Assembly: GCF_963678635.1 (NCBI RefSeq)
Contig: NC_087063.1
Location: 58,412,759 to 58,476,758 of the forward strand
Direction: 5' to 3'
DNA: 64,000 nt
Source: Symsagittifera roscoffensis
Taxonomy: Eukaryota > Xenacoelomorpha > Acoela > Convolutidae
Shown here: positions 1 to 10,723 of the stretch, piece by piece
Layout of the letters: each line of letters begins with the position of its first letter
Numbering within the stretch: the first letter of the stretch is position 1
Made by a program: the position numbers and the translations under genes
The notes under the pieces: model-generated
The model's input: the letters and a program-made list of their open reading frames with translations, nothing else
The model's database searches: none
Told to the model about the DNA's origin: nothing

Positions 1-47
1 GGGTTTGACTCAACCGGACAAACTACCCACTAACTTCCTTTTTTCAG

Positions 48-2078
48 CAAGCAAAACAGACTAGAGTGGATTCTAAGGCCGCTTCTATCTGGCCTTCTGT
101 AAAGATAGTCTTGCCGAGAGACTCACGCATGTTGCATTTGAGGCAACTGGAGAGCTTCACGACTATCCAAGATTTACGAAGAGTGTTATCCTGCGTGAGT
201 TTTTTTCGTAAAAAATGAAAAGTGTTTCACAGAGAAAAAAATTATGTTCACAGGTAAAAATCGCGAAATCGTTGGTAAGGACAGTTGAAGCGCGACATAT
301 CGAAAGTGCCCTTCAGGAAGCAGAGTTTTTGAACTCAGAATATGCTGTTTTTGTTCCTGACGCCTTTCGATTCAACGGCTTCACGTCAAAAGTGTCACAA
401 TCAGTCCTCGACAACCCAAACGTCGTGAAGCTTCTATTGGAAGGTTACAAAAAACCCTTAACCCTCCGCTCGTACGACTCGAATTTCAGGGTTAGTACTA
501 CTAACGCTTTAGTACGCTTTCTTTTCAAAAGATTTGCCAACAAAGGTTGCCAGTATAAAATTTTTATCATGACCGTCATTCATTCATTCACTGAAAGTTG
601 AGGTTGAAATGTCTCTGGATGATTTTCCGAAATTTTTTCAATTCAATTTCTAATTTCTTACTATTTCTAAGTTATAGTATTGAACCATTCCAGGAACAAA
701 CAAGGATAATTGATGGAAAAGAGGTGGATCAGTTGTTCAGAAAAACACCTCCCATGTTTTACAACATTATTGACGCTGATGCCGCACATCAAAAAATCAC
801 AAAATTTACACAACCGTCATTCCTATCGAGTACCTCGCTGGGACACATTCATTCAAAAAGTTTGCACGCAGCATGTCGGCCCAATAAAGAGTCCAACTTT
901 CTTCTCATTTCTCAAGATGGCGCTGTGACAATGTTCCACCACGATTTTTCCAGCACATCAGTCCTCTATATTCTACTGAAAGGATGTAAGACGTTCTTCT
1001 TGATAGCCCCGACGAGCATCAACCAGGATCTCTTCAACCAGTTCCTGCAGCAGTCCCGAAGGAAATTTTTCTTCGGTTCCCATGAAGGCTTGAATATGGG
1101 AGGGTGCCAAGCTATCACGCTGAAAGTGCGACAAGGTTTAATCATGCCAGCGAATATGATTCATATGGTGGAGACGACAGGCGTTTCTGTCGCCTATGGA
1201 GTTAACTTCATTTTCAAGAATCATCTTCGTCTGGCCGCTGATACCTTCAAGACAGAACGCGTTCAGAAAACAAAGTTCACTGAATGCTACCCTTCTTTCT
1301 CGTTCCTTGCGCTTACTCATATTGTGTCTCGAGTACAGTGAGTCGTTTCAAACGTTGAACATCATTTTAACGTTTTAACATCAACGTTTAACTTAAACTT
1401 GAAAATTTAACATCATGTTAAAGAGTCAACTGTGAAAATCTGTGGTTGAAGTTTATAATAATGTAACCTCAAAATCAATAACTGGAATAATATGACAAAA
1501 TCTATTTTTTTTGAAATTTTTGAATTTGTTTACAGAGATGGATCCGACGCAAATGTCGATGAGCTCGCGGCAATTTTTGACGTGTTTCAAATTCTGAAAA
1601 AACACGACTCATCGTTTGCACAACATGTTTCCCTAGTAAAATACATCGTACGTACAAATTATGCTCAAGTTGAAATATTGAATATTTTTCACACAATTTT
1701 ATCCATAACGTTTTGGTAAAACTTCTCTGAGTTTATGACAAAATTAATTTAATATTACTCAGTAATATTACTCATCAAGGCTTGATGTAACTTACATATA
1801 TATTCAATGTATATCAAGTATATATCAATATATACTACATATAGTATACTATATTTATAGTATAAAGTTGAATATATTTTTTGATGTCATCCAGTATTGT
1901 TTTCCAGGATAAATTACTTGCAACTGGAAACTCTTCGAACCTGGGTAACAACTTCTCTGAAGTTGAACTTTTGGAAAAGCGAATCGAACTCATGATGATG
2001 CTGAGGCAACATGATTGTGTCCTAGTCAGTCCAGCCCCGAGTCCAAACAAAAAGTTAAAGGCAAATCCTTCAACCTGA
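48..2078 (+). CDS. JmjC-domain lysine demethylase, KDM2/KDM7-like (3' part, five exons)
   Basis: Exons read as 48-194, 254-490, 694-1337, 1536-1647 and 1908-2078. All junctions are GT-AG and phases agree (0, 0, 2, 0), giving about 436 residues; the 5' end lies left of the window. Exon 3 holds a JmjC core of KDM2/PHF8/KDM7 type. The Fe(II) motif H-x-D appears as His-His-Asp (937-945), preceded by Thr and Phe. A Lys follows in a GCKTFFLIAPT stretch (2-oxoglutarate side), and the distal His is at 1162-1164 in MIHMVET. Enzymes of this family remove methyl groups from histone lysines (H3K9, H3K27, H3K36 or H4K20, depending on member) using Fe(II) and 2-oxoglutarate in the nucleus. All three metal ligands are present, so activity is plausible. 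After the JmjC fold come a helical stretch and a short basic tail (SPNKKLKANPST, stop). No PHD or CXXC finger is visible; a PHD would lie upstream. Family assignment is firm, subfamily is not. Confidence 0.85.
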
Positions 2079-2604
2079 CAGCCGTTTATGCCAACCACTG
2101 TATATTGCTCAAAAAAATCTTCTGTTCCCTAGCGACCGCATTTAACGTGTTATTTTTCTCTCGATTATTCGAACATGAAACAATAACATTCGATGTGGAG
2201 TCAACTTTCTTCCAAATTCTGTGTAAATACGCCTTTTCAACTCCTTCGCGGCGCGCAGTTATCACTGTGAGTGACCGTCAAAGTGACTTTATGATGATAA
2301 TTTATAACTTACGTCATTGAATGACGTTATGATGATGATTATGATTATACTGTAATTTTTTTTCAGTACTGCTTGTACTGACACTGTCAAAAAACCATAG
2401 CTTAAAGCTCTTACTATGAGCCTTATGAGAAACATTTCCAATTGAAGTGTTTGCAAACAATTTGTTTTCTTTTCATTTAACAGAGAGAAAAAATTGATTG
2501 TCAATTTTCGGATTTGAAAAAAGTTACATTGTCAAGGTTTGAAGTTTATGAAACTTTAATTGATCACATTCACGCGAAAACACTGAAACTTTGAACTAGT
2601 TGAA
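2079..2604. other. intergenic gap between convergent genes
   Basis: This stretch separates the JmjC gene stop from the stop of the minus-strand gene. It is AT-rich and contains short ATG-rich simple sequence (gatgatgattatgatt near 2,330). I see no exon, RNA gene or element here; it should hold both 3' UTRs. Confidence 0.4.
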
Positions 2605-4719
2605 CTAATAAAAATAATGGGGTTTTGACTGTTCTAAGTTGTGTGAAAAAAGAGTCCGGTAGTCTTCTTCACTTGCGTAGTGGCCTGTGCACGTTTGAAC
2701 GTTGCATCGTAAGTTGAAACTTGTGAATTCACGGTGTTCTGTAATCCTTAAATACTTTATAAGTGTATCATGACCATTGTCTTTTTGTGCGGGCAATACA
2801 TCCCACCTGCTACCCAACACAGAATCCCAAGATTTGTGGCAGCCTCGAATTCCTTCGGATATTGCTGCACTAAACTTGACCACTTCCTTTTGGGATTCTG
2901 TCGAAAAACCCATTATTTGTCTTGTTAGTTTGGTCACGGGTCCAAGATTGAAAGTGATGGAGTTTTTGTCCCTAGCCAATCCAACAGCACGTTTCAAGGC
3001 GGAAAACACCGCAAACGATAAATTGATTGGATGTTCAATTGCATTGAAGTCACACGTTTCATGCTAAAATGTTTCAAAATTAGTCACGTGCCAAAATCCT
3101 GTACTTTTGAATAAAAGTATTTGAGTTTTTGAAAACGATAAAAATTGTAGGCATTAGCCTGTGTTTTCACGTGCCAAAATCCTGTACTTTTGAACAAAAG
3201 TATTTCAGTTTTTGAAAACGATAAAAAAAATTGTAGGCATTAGCCTGTGATAAAAATTGGCAATGTTTTGTCATTTGACACTGGATTCCGGGCCTTATGG
3301 CTAAGGGTTTGAACATGAATTCCTAGTTCGTTTCTCAGTCGTAAGCATTGTTAAAGTCCATGGAATCCGGGACGTGACAAATTCGGAATGTTTCAAATAA
3401 AAATTGTAGGCCTTAGCCTGTGATAAAAATTGGCAATGTTTTGTCATTTGACAGTGGATTCCGGGCCTTATGGCTAAAGGTTTGAACATGAATTCCTAGT
3501 TCGTTTCTCAGTCGTAAGCATTGTAAAATTCCATGGAATCCGGGACGTGACAAATTCGGAATGTTTCAAATGAAAATTGTAGGCCTTAGCCTGTGATAAA
3601 AATTGGCAATGTTTTGTCATTTGACACTGGATTCCGGGCCTTATGGCTAAAGGTTTGAACATGAATTCCTAGTTTTATTTCTCAGTCGTAAGCATTGTTA
3701 AATTTCATGGAATCGGGGACAATAAAAATTCGGAATGTTTCATTAAAAAAACTTTACCTTGAGGTAGTCTTCACAAGCTAGCTGAACCAAGAGTGCAGGC
3801 ATCCTTATAGAAATGTCCTCGTTATTTATGCATGTCAACTGTGCAAAGGCCTTTTTTGTCCTTCCTTCAAACTCCAAGCTGTCTACTCTGCAATTTTCCC
3901 CTCCTTAGAAAGCAGATGATCCAACCTGAGAAACAAATTGAATTTTTATACAAAATATTTTGATCGGGCGCTGAGACATATATTCCTAACTTTATGACAT
4001 CTAAAAAAATCGCGGCACACACTTCCAATGCTTGTAATTATTTTGTTAACAAACCTTGAGGACACCGTTGGAACAAGGGACAAAGGTCAAAGGCACTATG
4101 TCTTCTGTGGCTTCGAGAAGTGTCAGCATGTCAATTTCTTTTTCGTCTTTTTTAGCTCTTTTTGTAGGATTACGTTGATGATCCTGAACCTCACATGGCT
4201 CCAAATCTAAAGTAGCCGTGTCACAAAAAGATGTCTGAAACAATTCACGATTTCAAACAGATTATGAATGAAGTTAAAATATGTTTTTCAATTTCAGCTA
4301 TTCAAAAAAACTTCTTTTGAAGTTGAACTTCTTTCCGAGTGATGTTTTGAAAAATGTTTTTCAAAGCAAATAAGTACCTCAGATGTAAGCGTATCTTCAA
4401 AGAGCCCTTGATTTCGAAGTTGATTGTATTTTACAACCAATATGTTAGCCTCTGGTTTTTCTCGGGGGTTTTCATCGTGCTCCGAGTCCAAAATTCTCAA
4501 TGTACATTCCCGTTTGAAAGAATCGTTGTACAGTACAACCCCTGTCATCAGAATGCATTTGTCAACGCAATCTGTTTCACAAGCAGCACAGAAAAAAACA
4601 TCTGTATTGCGAGTTAAGCGTCTTGGGTTGAACAGAAGTGGATCTTTTTTGTTTCTTCTTTTAGCCCTATCTGGCTCTTCAACAACTTTGATTGTCTTTC
4701 TTATTTTCCAATGTTTCAT
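2605..4719 (-). CDS. unrecognised four-exon protein
   Basis: Exons on the minus strand are 4719-4378, 4234-4066, 3903-3758 and 3063-2605, phases 0, 1 and 0. They give about 371 residues from the Met at 4719. The reading frame stays open upstream to about 4,880 without another Met, so an upstream exon is possible. The donor at 4065 (gtgtcc) and acceptor at 3904 were chosen because they alone keep the frame open; the more obvious donor at 4054 leads to stops. The first exon has a basic N-terminus (RKTIK, KRRNKK) and a Cys cluster (FFCAACETDCVDKC) that might bind zinc. The last exon is about 150 residues with scattered Cys and His. I do not recognise the family. If it starts at 4719, it is head-to-head with the SET gene, 192 bp apart. 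The last intron contains the 173-bp minisatellite. Confidence 0.55.
3225..3745. repeat. 173-bp minisatellite, three units, inside an intron
   Basis: The marker CTGGATTCCGGGCC recurs at about 3281, 3454 and 3627, exactly 173 bp apart. Each unit contains AATTGTAGGC(A/C)TTAGCCTGTG, TTTGTCATTTGACA and, near its end, GGAATC(C/G)GGGAC. Units differ by a few percent. A shorter direct repeat (about 85 bp, cacgtgccaaaatcctgtac) precedes it at about 3,085 and 3,168. ORFs on the minus strand here are products of the repeat, not genes. Confidence 0.9.
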
Positions 4720-4911
4720 CCTCCGATTGTCGCGAAGGTCTTCTGGAATTGTTATCTGTACGGGTGGACCCTTCCATTCAGTCCATTTGACATTATTGAA
4801 TAATACTATTATTAGTAAGTTGTTAGTAACACCCTCCGAGGGTGATTCATTCGATTCTGCAATCCTTTCTAGTCACTTCTCATTTCATTCCAAGTTTCGT
4901 TAACCTGAACT
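4720..4911. promoter_or_regulatory. putative bidirectional promoter
   Basis: This 192-bp interval separates the inferred start of the minus-strand gene (4719) from the start of the SET gene (4912). Head-to-head spacing this short usually means shared control. No TATA box is evident. The minus-strand frame is open through most of the interval, so part of it may instead be coding with an upstream exon. Confidence 0.3.
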
Positions 4912-7667
4912 ATGGACTCCGAACTTCCTGCTGTGAATACTGCGCAACTTGAAACTCCTGTTTTCCATAGAGATCATAATGAACCTCCATCTAGTCAACA
5001 GTCTGTTACTAACATATGTAGTACATCTCGGAGTTTCGACCAAAATTTTGCACAGCTCCCATCTGTGGAAGTTCCTTTAGGAACCCCCATCCGAGTCGGA
5101 CATAGACCCTATGCTGAACCTTGTACAATTATTACAGATGTTAATCATAATCATCATGACAATACTTACCACACATTGGAGACTCCGCAGCAAGTGTCTT
5201 CTCGAAGTGAAGGGTATTCAAACTTCATTAGCCCAATGCCAGTGGTGTACCCACACTTTGATCCTGCGTTTTTTCATAGAAATCAAATTGCCAGCCAGCC
5301 CACTGATCGTCATGATGATTACACTGCCAATGGAACAGAACTCAGTCGTTTTTTTTCTCAACCTTCAGAATCAACTCCTTCAAACCAGCATTCATCAACT
5401 TTGTCATGGGAAACACCTCTGTTCACGCCGCAGTCGGCGACTGCCACTCAGGCTGGCAGTTCAAGTACAGAGCCTCCGACTGAGTCTTCATCTGAGAATA
5501 TGGCAAAACGAGTTATTCCAACGAACAATGACTCGCAAACCGAGGTAAGATTCCTTTTGTTTCGAATCAAAAAGCATTTTTGCTGCTCAAACCGTGAAGA
5601 GTTGGAAACTTTCAGCTAATGTTTTTGTTCACTTTTGTAGTTCAACTAAAAGTTTTTGTTTTGAGTTTAGATAGCTGCAAAACTTGCACGCGTTCAAGAA
5701 CAACTTGAAGCTGCTTCGTCCAAAGACGACCAAAATGAACATTGCGAGAGGCAAGAAATCGAAACACTTGTTAAAGAGCACTTGGATGTTTTCCAAGAAT
5801 CGGGTTTTTTAACCCATAAACAACGTGTTTCGTTATTTCAACTTGTGACAGCATTCTTATACTGTTATGTCGTGCCATCAATGCTAGAAAAAACCATAAG
5901 CTGCATGTCTGTTCATGCAGTTGCACAAGCGTTTGTGGCATTGTCAGATGAGGACGATACTTGTATAACGGTTTCAATTGAACCAAGTGAAAGTGAGTCA
6001 TCTTGAATTTCTTCCGTATAACTTTTTTTCAAAATTGTGAAACTGTTTGTTTAGTGTCTACTGAACGTTCGAATCACATTTTGCCGCGATGGCTCGTACA
6101 GGGTTTGAAACTTTATCACACTGAAGTTCGACCACATTTCTTACCTCAGAGTGTCCCGGAAGAAAAAATTTCTTTCACCCGATCTTTCCCTGAGCAACCA
6201 ATCCAAGTCAAAACAGAACTTTTTTTTGTGAACTCCAGTGGAAACACCAAGTTTCGTGTGAATAGAATTGCCGCCACAGTTTCTGACATGGTACGTTTCA
6301 ACTTTTAACTTATAAGTCTGTGGAAGTTGAACTTCCTAATATGATTTGAACACAACGGGGAATATTCGTTCTAGAAGGATCTGTTTAGATTTCTGCTCAA
6401 ATGGAGCCTGCTAAGCGACCCAAGACACTGCTCGATCGTCAAGTGGCAAAATTCATGCCTTTGTCAAAAGATCCTGCATTTCAACTGGTGAAACACAAAA
6501 CGCAGGAAATTCACAAGGTACTACTTTGATTTTCCAAGAATTTTTTTAATTTAAAAAACGTTTCGACTCGGAAACTTTCGGAAAGTTTCGACTGTTTCAG
6601 CTGATTTGTACTTCACAGTTTTTTTATACAGTATCACAATTTATCAATTGGATGTATGAAACAATACGCTCACGTTTTTCCAGATTGTCAATCACACCTA
6701 CAAAGATGTTGAAAAAGCTGTGCGATGTAAACAAGATCAACAAAGATACATTAGACAGACAATTAGGGCACAAGCTTTTGTGAAACAGTATCCAAACTTT
6801 GTTGAATCGGAGACGCGCGTGTCGGGTTTTTTCCAGCGAAACAAATGGGAAACTCATCACGACCTAAAGAAAGTCATGTCCCAAATCGCCATGCTGCAGA
6901 AAGAGAAAAGCAAGCGACAACAAAAGCCGCTTTTTGATTCCAGCGGCATTAGTTATTGGAAGCACAAACGCTTCTGGCCCACAGATGTGATACGCAAGAA
7001 TGGGTTGGCATTTGTGATGTCGTTTTCCCTACCTTCGGAAGAGGTAATCTTGCGTTTCTTGAAAACGTTGACAACAAGTTTCCAAAACTTTCAAAAGTTT
7101 CTTTTTCAAAAAAATTTCTTTTTTGATTCAAACGTTATAGTTTAAAGTTTTAAAAAGTCATAAAGTTTTCAACCAATACAGTTTTTTGAATTCCATTCAA
7201 AAATGCCATGTAACAGTGTTACATAATATAGAGTAAACTTTAAATGTTGAACATTTTCTGATTCAGGCGTTGTCAGCACACAGGCCTTCCAGAAGGATGA
7301 TATTATCATGGACTACCATGGGGTTGCTGTGACAGATAAAACATATCAAGATTTGATAAGGAACCGTTCTGTTCCGACTGAATTTGTGCTGGAAATTGGC
7401 GCGCCTGTGAAGCTATTCATCGATGCTTCTTCAGAAGTGTGTGTTGAACATCCAACCAACCGCTGTCTTGGTCGACTGGCTAATCACAGCACGCTAAACT
7501 CCAAGAAGAATTTGGATGCGAATATGAAGATCATAGAAGTTGTTCTTAATGCCTTCGATCCGCCAAAACGATTAGCTGTATTCAAAGCCCGAAGAAACAT
7601 TGAGCCTTTCGAACAGCTACGATACGATTATGGCGATAAAGTTGCTCGAAACATGTTCAACATGTGA
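4912..7667 (+). CDS. SET-domain lysine methyltransferase, KMT5A/SET8-like
   Basis: Exons: 4912-5544, 5671-5992, 6055-6290, 6389-6517, 6684-7043 and about 7267-7667. The first four junctions are GT-AG and in phase. Residues 1-211 are low-complexity Ser/Thr/Gln/Pro-rich. A helical, charged region follows (KLARVQEQLEAASSK), and the last exon is a SET domain. Visible SET motifs are GVVSTQAFQKDDIIMDYHG (N-SET), GRLANHS (the NHS of the cofactor pocket) and YDYGDK (catalytic Tyr region), in the spacing of KMT5A. KMT5A monomethylates H4K20 in chromatin. The last intron is a problem: donor 7044 with acceptor 7266 puts the SET exon out of frame by one base. A donor near 7003 would match the homology best but would not be GT. 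Either a non-canonical splice, a weak donor at 7054, a one-base error or pseudogenisation is possible. The long N-terminus is unlike vertebrate KMT5A. Confidence 0.8.
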
Positions 7668-8625
7668 AGTTCACAAGCTCAGCTTTTTTACCTTAGAAAC
7701 TTTTCAAGTTGTATTCTTATTCTTGACTGTTGTTGTGTTACACCCATTCAATGGAAGTTCCATATATTTTATGTTCAACATACTGTATGTTACATACGTG
7801 TAGTTACTACTAGTAGTAGTTCAAACATTTGCACCCACAACTTTTTTCATCGAAGTACATGTACAGTATTTCGGCACGCTCGAAATTACTAATTACTTAG
7901 TAACTAATTAGTTAGTAGTTGCAACTACAAGTAGCCTACTTATAACTAAGTTTGATCAAACAAGTTCAGACACTGGCAGTGTCTTAACCTCAGTACAGTA
8001 TTTCGGCACGCTCGAAATTAACTAATTAGTTAGTAGTTGCAACTACAAGTAGTTATAACTAAGTTTGATCAAACGATTGTACCCACAACTTTTTTCATCG
8101 GAATACAGTATTTTAGCACGTAAGTTAATAGTTGCAGTTATAATAACTTGTAGGACAAACTAAACAAAAAAGATGGAATAAAATTGCTTAAAAACTGTAA
8201 ACTTCTGCCAGATAAATTCAAAAATATAAAATTCTTGGATTCCATGCCATTTTTCTCACTGGATTCCAACGTCTTGGATTCCATGGTTATAGTGTATTGA
8301 ATTTATCAACTATTTGTTTAGCAACTATTTGTTTAGTGGTTGAGTAAAAATGGCTCGGATTCCGGGACCATGTCCTGGATTCCGAATTCAAGTAATTGTT
8401 CGCTATACCATGGATTCCGGGATTTTGCCAATTTTCGGTGGTTTAATTGATTGTCCCGGATTCCGGGATTTTGCGTATATGCCTGTTCGTGCCGCCATGC
8501 GAGTATTTGAACGCGGAATCCATGGCATGTGCATGTTATATCATTTGAATTCGGAATCCATGTACACTAATAGTCAAATCTGACTATTGAAATAACACGG
8601 ATTGGCGACGTAATGGAGAAAAGAA
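7668..8625. repeat. 3' flank with two kinds of simple repeats
   Basis: About 7,860-8,125 holds imperfect tandem copies (about 125 bp) of a unit containing acagtatttcggcacgctcg, TTAGTAGTTGCAACTACAAG (palindromic core) and ataactaagtttgatcaaac. About 8,235-8,560 holds irregular copies of GGATTCC(GGG/ATG), on both strands, ending where retroelement A begins. The second motif is the one found in the intronic minisatellite at 3.2-3.7 kb. The SET gene 3' UTR presumably lies at the left. No protein gene seen; a 77-aa ORF here is repeat-derived. Confidence 0.7.
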
Positions 8626-10723
8626 ATCCAAGAAAGTTAAACATTGCGTATAATATAGTTAATCTTTCTAAGATGTAGTAGGGCCATCCTAGAAAGGCAA
8701 GAAGTTCGTTTTTCAGATTTACAAAACTAAAAATATTTATTGGTGATATATCTTGTCGTCTGTTTTTTTCGCCATTTAAGTAAATGTAATCTTTTTTATC
8801 TTTAAAATATCCGCTATAGTCTTGTGCGTATATGTCTGAAAAGCCTGCCGTTTCTGCAAGTTTGTGTAGGTCTATGGATTGTCGTTGTATTGTGTCCATT
8901 TTTGTGAGTAATTCCTGAAATTGTTGTGTACGTATGTGATGTTGAATCTCGGATTTTGAGTATACGCCAATCGATTGCAAATCGATATTTGGGTTTCTGG
9001 CAATAGCTCTAATGCTTTTAGGTGAAAACTTTTTTAGTGGTGGCATTAGTGTTGGATATGGTGTGAGTATATAGTATTTATCTTCGTCGGGATTTAATTG
9101 TACAACCTTTTGGCTATTTTCTGATCCACATGGGACTGCCGTATCCCAGAAATAAGTTCTTCGGGAGAGTGTATCAACAAAATGTACTTTATTTTTGTAG
9201 AATTTTGGGATTCTTTTATAGCATCTGTCTTCAAAAACATATAAAGGTGATACTTTTTCGTACAGGTGTAATACCATAAAATGTTTACTTCGTAGTCAAT
9301 GAAATTTGATCTGCTACCTGAAATTAAATATCCTGCTTAAGGGATTTTAAGTACTGCTAGTGCAAGTGATTGTAAAATTTGTGTGCGTTCAAGTTCGCAT
9401 AATTAATGATAGAGTGTTTCAAGTTCTGTCAAAGACATTTCATGAAAGATTCTACTTTTTGTGTAGTCTAATTTCATGTCTAAGTGTATGTTATAATAGA
9501 TTGCGCCAAAATTAGTGTTGTTCATGAGTGAAAGTTATTGTAAACGTGTACTGTCTTTGTCTTGTGGTTTTAATTTTCCATCAATTCTTCCTGTGTTTTT
9601 TTAGAAATTTTACTGGGACATGAATTTTCGTCAGTGGTTGAGTGAGATGCAGCCATTGGATGTATAATAGATTTTCCTGTTTTCATGTCGAAACCTTCTT
9701 CGTATTCGACAAGAATTTCTGAATATTGTGTTTTGTAAAGTGGTTTGGTGTATTTACATGCAAGTTCTGTTTCTGGGTATATTTGGAAGCGTGTCAATTT
9801 ATTTTCTTTTTTATGAATCTTTCTAAATTTATAAATACTATGTCTGAGTTGATCAGGGTTCACATCTTCAAATGGGATTGATTCAATAAAATATTTTTGG
9901 TGAAATTTTATCATTCTAGCGTGTATTTTTGCTACTTAAATGTGGTACAGGTGTCTTCGGGGAACCAAACAATTGTTGCTTGTGTGCGTGTAGTAGGGTC
10001 GCAGTATCTTTGGTCGTTTTTGCAAGGGAGTCTAATTTCTTGATAAATTATAGTGTCATCTTTTAAACCACGTGTTAGTTGAACTTTTTCAAGTTATATT
10101 TTCCAATCAAAAAACATTATCTCTTGGTACCCTTTATTTTTTGTGTCGGCTTTACAATTTGAGAGGCTGTTTATTCCAATGTGTGGTATCCAATTTTTGT
10201 CATGGAGATCGTAAATTTATCTCCCATGTGCTCGGTGGAAGGGAAATTTGTCATCTAGTCACCTTGGTATCTTTCAAGTTCGGCGTGATGTGTCAAGTTC
10301 GGGTCGAGTTCGGCGTTCGTTTTTACCATAGTCAGGGCTGAGATGTAAAAATCTTTTTATCTTATTTTGGTTAATAGAATCTTGATCTAGTTTGTATTTG
10401 TTTCCGTTTGAAACTTGGGAACAATGTACTTTCTTTTCGGAAAAGGTTGCTCTGAATTTATATCCAGTTAGTGTTGTAGCTCGTGCTTTTGAGTAAAGTG
10501 TAGCTATTATGTTTGTTGTTTCGATTGATTGTGGATCGGATTCACATTGAGTGACTTGGTTTATTGCATATTTATGTAACGTTTTTTGTTCATTTTCTTC
10601 ACAGTCGTAATGTGTGACTAATAAATCTTGGGGTCCTGTTCGGGAGGAAGGATTCCTATCATCGGGTTTTGGGAGAATGAAAAATAGAAGGGTCTGAAAA
10701 ATAAGTATCTTTAAAAGATTCAT
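8626..10723 (-). pseudogene. env-like glycoprotein of retroelement A (broken)
   Basis: This is the envelope-like gene, in several pieces. ORF 10723-10274 begins with a hydrophobic signal-peptide-like stretch (LLKILIFQTLLFFIL) followed by a Cys-containing ectodomain. ORF 9914-9570 is the middle. ORF 9277-8567 is the C-terminal half with paired Cys, a long helical region and a C-terminal hydrophobic membrane segment. Frameshifts separate the three. The last residues (from about 8,626 down) diverge from element B, so the end has been replaced by flanking DNA. In intact relatives such a protein would sit in the membrane and fuse it. This copy cannot encode a whole one. Confidence 0.7.

Noticed and set aside
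598-693. Extension of the JmjC exon 5' to the ATG at 598
   Set aside because: The sequence before 694 is intron-like and ends in a clean TTCCAG acceptor; the upstream frame does not resemble the family.
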